From positions 44,703,099-44,767,098 of the forward strand of contig CM028378.1 of the NCBI GenBank assembly GCA_013146195.2: a stretch of 64,000 nucleotides of DNA, read 5' to 3'. The notes under the pieces were generated by a model. That model worked only from the letters and a program-made list of their open reading frames with translations, had not been told where the DNA came from and did no database searches. A program made the translations under genes and the position numbers. The stretch comes from Codonopsis lanceolata. Lineage: Eukaryota > Streptophyta > Magnoliopsida > Asterales > Campanulaceae. Below are positions 58,249 through 64,000 of the stretch, one piece after another (within the stretch, counting starts at the first letter, position 1; each line of letters starts with the position of its first letter).

Positions 58249-59506
58249 CGGATTGAAAACGGATGGCTTGAGAGCTCCCAAGCAATCAAGCAATCAAGGT
58301 GGAGCTCCCTAGCTTTCTCTCTCTAAGAACCCATTTCAACAATGGTGGAATGAGAGAAAAATGGCTGATCTGTTGGAGGTTAGGGATGATGAACTCACTA
58401 AAAGAGTCAATCCAAGATTAGAGTTATGAGGCTTCTAATTGGTGGATGAAAGAGCACCCTTGATTAAAACACATTTAAGGTGAAAATAGGCTTAAAAGGG
58501 TCAGGGTCAAGCCGGGGTTGCCTTGGATCGTACAAAGGGGTCAAGTTGCAAGACAATGCTCATCGGATTTCAAAATCATCCCGTAAGTGCAACCAGTTCT
58601 TGAGGCGGCCTCACAAATGGCCGTGCGAGCGCCGACCTATTTCCACTCATGTCCATTTCTTCATAAGTTATGGACAGTCAATCTTGTAAAATCGACCATA
58701 AATCGCTCACAACTCCAAATGAGGTGATTATTGATTTTTCTGAAACTACACTCATTAAAATATATTTTAGAATTTTAAATTACTCCATTTGGACTTATAT
58801 TCATCAAAATAAGGTTACTACAAAGTCAAGTACATAAGTTGTTTTCTGAAACTGAATTCTGCATAGCCGTAAGTCAAGACCTAATTGAGGTACTTAGACA
58901 CCTTGGAAAATTACCAAATTTTACAGAGAGTATCCTAACGTATGAAGGTAAAACATACTAAATTTTATAAAATTCTCTTTAGCAGATTGGTACCAAAATT
59001 TTCCGAAGTTTACCCAAAAACATGGCGATACGTGAATAAAATAAATTGGTCATCTTATTACCAAATGCAATGTCTATGAACAATCATTGTGCAAGCATGA
59101 GAAATACTAATACACTTGGTCTAGAACTCAAATGAACTTCTCGAAGTTGAAATCACAAACAATACAAGCAACAACTAAGGCAATCCGAGAGACCTCATAA
59201 GGCTCAAACGAAGCAACAATGCTTCTAAACTCTCAACCATGCATACTATGATCAAGATTAATGTTATAAGTCATATATGTAAGGTACTAAGACTCCAATG
59301 GGACTTAGTTAAGTGCAAACATGCTAAGATGAATACTCAAAGCATTAACGACAAAGCATGCAACGCATAGAAGACATTCAAACGACTATGATCGTAACCA
59401 ACCTAATGCAAGCATGCTATGAACAATATGAACTCTCTAACATGTTAAGGTATACGTTAAGCATGTTATAATGATGTTATACAAGTAATGAGTTTGGGTT
59501 CTCACA
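58249..59506 (-). mobile_element. Gypsy LTR 3, right-hand part
   Basis: From GAAAACGGATGGCTTGAGAG to GTTTGGGTTCTCACA it matches the last about 1.25 kb of LTRs 1 and 2, in the same orientation, with more small deletions. The next bases (ATTTAGC) are not a polypurine tract, so this is the right edge of the array. Confidence 0.87.
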
Positions 59507-60552
59507 ATTTAGCATATGGATCAGGCTTTAAAATATACTAGTCTTGTGCAGTGCAGGCTACGGCACGCAAGTAGGAGGATGTCAGTATTGGTGGGTGCCA
59601 ATATTTAAATAAATCAATATATATTTTAATCATTTTTCAAAAAGAGTTTGAAATAACAAATTGAAAATGAAGATTTTATTTATTTATTGTATTCTTTATT
59701 AATAATTTTATTTTTTCTTAATCCTTGCGTTATAATAATTTGTTTAGTTTATGTACATATCGAACCCACAATCTTTACGGTACAATTATTTGTTTATTTT
59801 ATTTATTATCATTAAAGTTTTTAATCATGATGTTAGTTTTATAATAATTTATTCTTTTAATTTTATTTTTTCACTTCATGTTGGTTATGTATAATTTGAT
59901 TGAAAAATATATATGGCGTGCGTTTAAGGCACATGTGTAAAGCTAGTTATGTAACATGGCAACATGTTATATATTGTATGTCCAAAACACCGATAGAAAG
60001 GCCTTTTGAGGGATATGGTGGTAAGATTATCTTAATGTCTCACTATTTGACTTATTAAGATTTCACTTGTAAAGTTAATTGTTGAAAGAGCCTTTGAATT
60101 TATGCTTGCATGAGCACTCAAAGAAACTCTCCTAATTAATACTTATGAGAAAACAAATTGAAAATATGGGTGCAACAACAAAAGGAAAACGTGCTTGTTT
60201 TGCAAAAATATTTATTAAAAAAGGAGAGAGACATGGTGGGGCCCTCGAGAAAAAAGATAAAACACTTGTTTAAAAAACAAAAAAAACGTCATCGATAAAA
60301 AATACTAAGCATTTTTCAAGAAAGCCAAAAGAGATTGGTATTATTTACACTATGGTGTCACTTTTAAGTTTTTAACGATATCAGCAACTTTCACAAACTG
60401 CGACTGGTGTTCTGATTATCTGATAAATCAATTTTTTTATTAACATTGTAATGATTAAAATGAAGGGATCAAAGAGTCGAGTAACGGTGAAAATAATAAT
60501 CATTTTTATCTTTATTTAGTCATTTAGTGATGAAACAAAGTTCAAGCTGATA

Positions 60553-60808
60553 CTCCCTCCATCCTCGAAAAGTGGTAGTTGCATTTGACAAATCAAGTTT
60601 TTTTATATCTTTCTTTTGCTCTTTTAAATCTCTTTTAAATTGCACTATGTTAAATATCTTTCGGTATCAACACCATGGATACAAATCAATATCTAGAGAA
60701 TTTATCATCTGTTAAATGACTAAATGAAGATAAAAGATATAAAGATAAAAAAATAAAGTAAATCAATTTGAACAACACGGCTCAACATGAATCATTGAGG
60801 GGGCGGAG
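60553..60808. mobile_element. Possible Stowaway MITE
   Basis: CTCCCTCCATCCTCG after a TA at 60551-60552, and GAGGGGGCGGAG near 60808. The right TSD is unclear. Confidence 0.4.
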
Positions 60809-62099
60809 AATTTGATGCTAAATTTAATCTGAATAGTTAATTAATGATACTAATAATTATTGGTCCACAACTGACATGGGCCCACGTTGGATATGTCTTT
60901 CTGTTTTTACCAAATGATAGCGTAAGGATGATGCTAACAATGGATTGAATATTTGAGGAGTGAAGGGATCCAAAATAAGAACATAATTAAGAACTTACAC
61001 AAAGAGAGATGGCTAGGCGGAAAAAATCACCGGGTAACAAAGGAGAGATGGAGGAGGACGCCGATGGAGAACAGGAAGCCGGAACAGAGGATGAAGGGAT
61101 GAGGAAGATGGATTCACCGGGACATAGGAGAGAGGGAGGAATCAAAATCAAAATATATGTAGATTGAGACAACCGACAAATTGTAGATTGAGAGAGAGAG
61201 ATGGTGAGGCGAAAGAAACAGAGGAGAGAGGGAGGAGGACACCGGATGCGTTTGGAGATGGAGATGTAAAACAGAAAGCTTGAGGCCGGAACAAATGATG
61301 AAGGGATGAAATGATTCGTCGGATTTTATTTAGAAGAAAAGAGAAGAAGAGAGAGGCGGAGGAAGTTGAGAGTGATGGAAAAAAAGAAGATGAATAGGAA
61401 TAGGAGTAGTAATAGGAATAGGAAAAGGAAGAGTGAGAAAATGATTGAGGAGAAAACGTGGAAAGAAATAGTTAAGGAAGAGAGATCTGTGAGATTAAAT
61501 CCTGACCAGTGATTGTGTTTCGTAAAAACAAATTCCGACCGATAAATAGCTTTTGATAACTAAGCTGTTTTATATAAGAGCATCCTCAATGTTGTATATA
61601 TTCTTATACAACTTCTTAACTGGGTCCCACTGCCACCTACACACTTTTCTCTTTTTACACACTTAAGAATAAATCTTTCTATTGTATAATTTTCTTACAC
61701 AACTTCTTACACAAAAAAATATTAAATTTAACATCATCCCAAATAAAATAAAAAACCCTCCCCCCACTCACCCCCCTGACAGCCGCCCACTTCCTTTGAT
61801 TTTTTCAATAAAAAACAACTTCTTATTTAAGAAGTTAAATCCACCCCTCTCTCCTAGTTAGACAAAAAAAAAAAAGACAAATTTCAAGTGGGTACAATTT
61901 TAGAAACATGTTTTCATAGAGTACCATCAATTTTTAGACATTTCATGTAACACAAATTGGTTGCCACAAAATGCCAAAGACAAATGTAATTTTAAAAATT
62001 CAAAAAAGAAGACAAATGCCAAATAATCCGGCTTTAAAAATTAAAAAGCAATGCCAAAAAATCAATAATCCGGAAAAAAAATCATAATCGGGTCGGGTT

Positions 62100-62300
62100 G
62101 TTGTTGTTGCCTACAATTGTTGCTGATGCCTACCGTTGTTGTTGATGCCAAAAATTGTTCTGATGCCAAAAATGCTGATGCCAAAGCTTGGCATCAGGTG
62201 AAAAAAAATCATAATCCGAGGCATCGTTGCTAATGCCAAAATGTATCGATGCCTCACTGTTGTTGTTAATGCCAAAAATGTTGCCGATGCCAAAAATGTT
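62100..62300. repeat. Degenerate tandem repeat of GATGCCAAAAATGTT units
   Basis: About eight to ten imperfect copies of a motif GTTG(C/T)TGATGCCAAAAATG with variable spacing (15-33 bp). On the minus strand it reads as repeated FGI/FWHQ-like residues, which I treat as an accident of the repeat. Confidence 0.7.
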
Positions 62301-62481
62301 GATCTCTGGGTCAAACATCTCCGCTCAAACCCAAACCTTAGAGAGATCGCCGCTAAGAAAGTGCGTATTTGCCCAACGGTGATGAAGAAGATATGTCAAA
62401 GCATGGAATGACACGGTGGCCTCACGAAAGGTTTTATTTATGAAATTCTATTTTCTTTTCAAACTGTTTGAATTTATTTTG

Positions 62482-63758
62482 TGTTGATACTTATTGTATT
62501 TAGTTTTATATCTGCTCATACATTACACTAGTTTTATACATCGCGTGGCTAATTGGGCCGTATCGATTAGCGTGGCAATCGTGTATAGAACTTTGCCAAG
62601 TATAGCTTCATAGGACTTCAACAGTTCGGCGGAAGACCTCTTCAAGCTTCACAGGAAGATCTGCTACAACATACAACGACAGACCTTGTCTACACTCAGT
62701 CAATCATGACGTGTCCAGTTAAGCAATTCTTAATGGATCAATTTAAATTCAAACTGATAAGTTTGAATTTAAATTGAGACATTCCCTAACATCTCAGGCC
62801 CGCCGAAAGCAGCTTTCCGAAAAGAAGGAAGACTTTCGCATCCGAGCAAGATAAGCCGAATAAAGAAAGCAGAAAAGCATCGTCACCACCGCACTGCGTA
62901 ACAACTCTCACATATCCGACATCCGCATTGCCCAACTTAGTCTCTCGCAAAAGATCTGCGTGCCCATTCCTCGCTCGATATCCGTGCGGAAGGCGAAATT
63001 TTTGATTGACGGCCCATGCATTTAATGCATTCAACCTAATAAAACTGTTAAGTCTTCGTCTTCTCCAACGGATCTCCAGAATGCTCCTGCTATAAATGTT
63101 GTCATTAAAGACTGGAGATATACACTTGACGAATTGCTCTGAAAATCTACAACAACTCTAAGTCTTAATACTAAGTGCATTCAAGAGATCCTAAACAGAT
63201 CAATAAGTCCTCGTCAACAACAAGAAGCTGTGCATCAACATTTATTTTTGTACTTCTTGTTGTTTTCATTCATCGTATTACTTTTTGCAATTAAATATCC
63301 ACGCTTACAGATATTTAATTCCTTAACCCCAAACACAAGTCAATATTTTGTACACGCATCCATCGGGAATATTCTTTGTAATAGATCTAGTGGAAAACAT
63401 AGTGCATTATTTAAATCCAGGTTGACGCCTCAAAAGTGGTGGTGACGAAGACTCTTTATAGTGTGAACCATCTCAAAATACTTGTGTTAACTCCTCTTCT
63501 GTTTGTCTGCTTATTCAACTGCTTATTACTTTGTTTATCATTATCCTTCAACAGCAAAACTTAAGTAAGATGTTAAGGTCTACCGATAGTCCTTATCGGC
63601 AGACTTGAACCAGCTTCATTGAAAGACTTTCGTTACTTCAATCTTTTCAATAGATTGAAAGTATCTTTCAAAGAACTTACTTAAAAAGTTTTTAAGTGAA
63701 CAATAAGCTATTCAACCCCCCCCCTTCTAGCTTATTATTATGCCCGTTGGGACCCACA
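62482..63758 (+). mobile_element. Solo LTR, Ty1-copia type (1277 bp)
   Basis: Begins TGTTGATACTTATTG and ends GTTGGGACCCACA, with a 5-bp duplication TTTTG on each side (62477-62481, 63759-63763). Near the 3' end it has the copia-like block GCTATTCAACCCCCCCCCTT, then CTAGCTTATTATT. A TATA-like CTATAAATG is at about 63090. There is no primer-binding site or coding sequence beside it, so the inside was lost by LTR-LTR recombination. Confidence 0.82.
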
Positions 63759-63763
63759 TTTTG

Positions 63764-64000
63764 CTTTTCAAAAACTAATACATGTAATCTTATCTATACA
63801 GATAAAAAGCATCGAGAGGAAGATATCGAGGAGAGGAGTTGGTGATAAAACTATTGACACGGTGGCCTCACAGAATAAGGGGAGTCCAATGGAAGCTCGA
63901 TCTCAACCCCCAACACCCCTTCCACCCATGAATTTTTTTATCGTAAATAAGTATGGACTCATTTCCTACCGTAAATAAGTATGAAATATTTACAGATGGA
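63764..64000. other. Intergenic DNA at the right edge
   Basis: GACACGGTGGCCTCAC at about 63856 repeats the same 16 bases at about 62409, on the other side of the solo LTR. Nothing else recognised. Confidence 0.4.

Larger units (their letters stand above)
59507..62481. other. Intergenic DNA with MITE remnants and simple repeats
   Basis: No gene seen. 59920-59960 (TGGCGTGCGTTTAAGGCACA ... AAAGCTAGTTATG) resembles a Helitron 3' end but lacks a partner. 60980-61500 is purine-rich with GAGAGA tracts. A GAGCATCCTCAATG end-like motif at 61577 is typical of some plant MITEs but no inverted copy follows. Confidence 0.35.

Noticed and set aside
44307..59506. A single intact autonomous gypsy element
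   Set aside because: Pol is broken by stops, gag and protease are missing, and there are at least three LTRs; it is a decayed array.
59507..59960. Helitron call
   Set aside because: A 3'-end-like hairpin motif is present but no TC 5' end or CTRR terminus next to a T insertion site could be set.
62111..62318. Small proteins with repeated FGI/FWHQ residues
   Set aside because: They follow from a degenerate DNA repeat in a region without gene signals.

Overview
This is a 64 kb piece of a eudicot nuclear chromosome. Evidence is AT-rich intergenic DNA, genes with GT-AG introns, plant-specific families (a CYP85-clan P450, a HIR protein, a QUIRKY-type MCTP), and plant transposon types: Pack-MULE, CACTA, hAT, Stowaway MITE, TRIM, Ty1-copia and Ty3-gypsy. 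Nothing in the window fixes the species.

Host genes are few. (1) Seven 3' exons of a cytochrome P450 (979-2671, +), whose N-terminal half is not visible. (2) A complete hypersensitive-induced reaction (HIR) gene (5' UTR exon near 26340, CDS 27177-28761, +). (3) A small Lys/Glu-rich coiled-coil protein (32514-32864, -). (4) An intronless MCTP/QUIRKY-like gene (33617-36667, -). They are unrelated in function, as is usual in plant genomes.

Most of the rest is mobile DNA, often nested, and many insertions can be dated relative to each other by intact target-site duplications (TSDs). 2977-12092 holds two related Pack-MULEs. The first (2977-4132) carries a decayed pectin methylesterase fragment. 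The second (4709-12092) carries a pectin methylesterase fragment and an AN1 zinc-finger fragment. The AN1 fragment is split by a 6.1 kb CACTA element (5025-11129), which carries PPR-like and sulfate-transporter-like fragments and a nearly full-length processed retrocopy of a prolyl-tRNA-editing protein with its own TSD and poly(A). 12.9-14.1 kb is a decayed hAT-like element containing a Stowaway MITE and microsatellites. 14-26 kb is AT-rich, with MITEs, a 1.86 kb solo LTR and a family of TIR elements packed with GATGCATC-like motifs. 30.3-32.0 kb is a hAT-like element with a RING-E3 (BOI/SBP1-like) gene fragment.

39.2-44.2 kb is a broken Ty1-copia element. Its 5' LTR was hit by a hAT (39348-40659) and by a TRIM (40830-41357), and its pol runs in frame into a PPR-SMR gene fragment. 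44.3-59.5 kb is a minus-strand Ty3-gypsy chromovirus cluster with about 3.1 kb LTRs in LTR-internal-LTR-internal-LTR order, with inverted pieces at the right end. 62482-63758 is a copia-type solo LTR. No RNA gene, CRISPR or prokaryotic feature is present. All family names come from reading motifs by eye; no database search was run.
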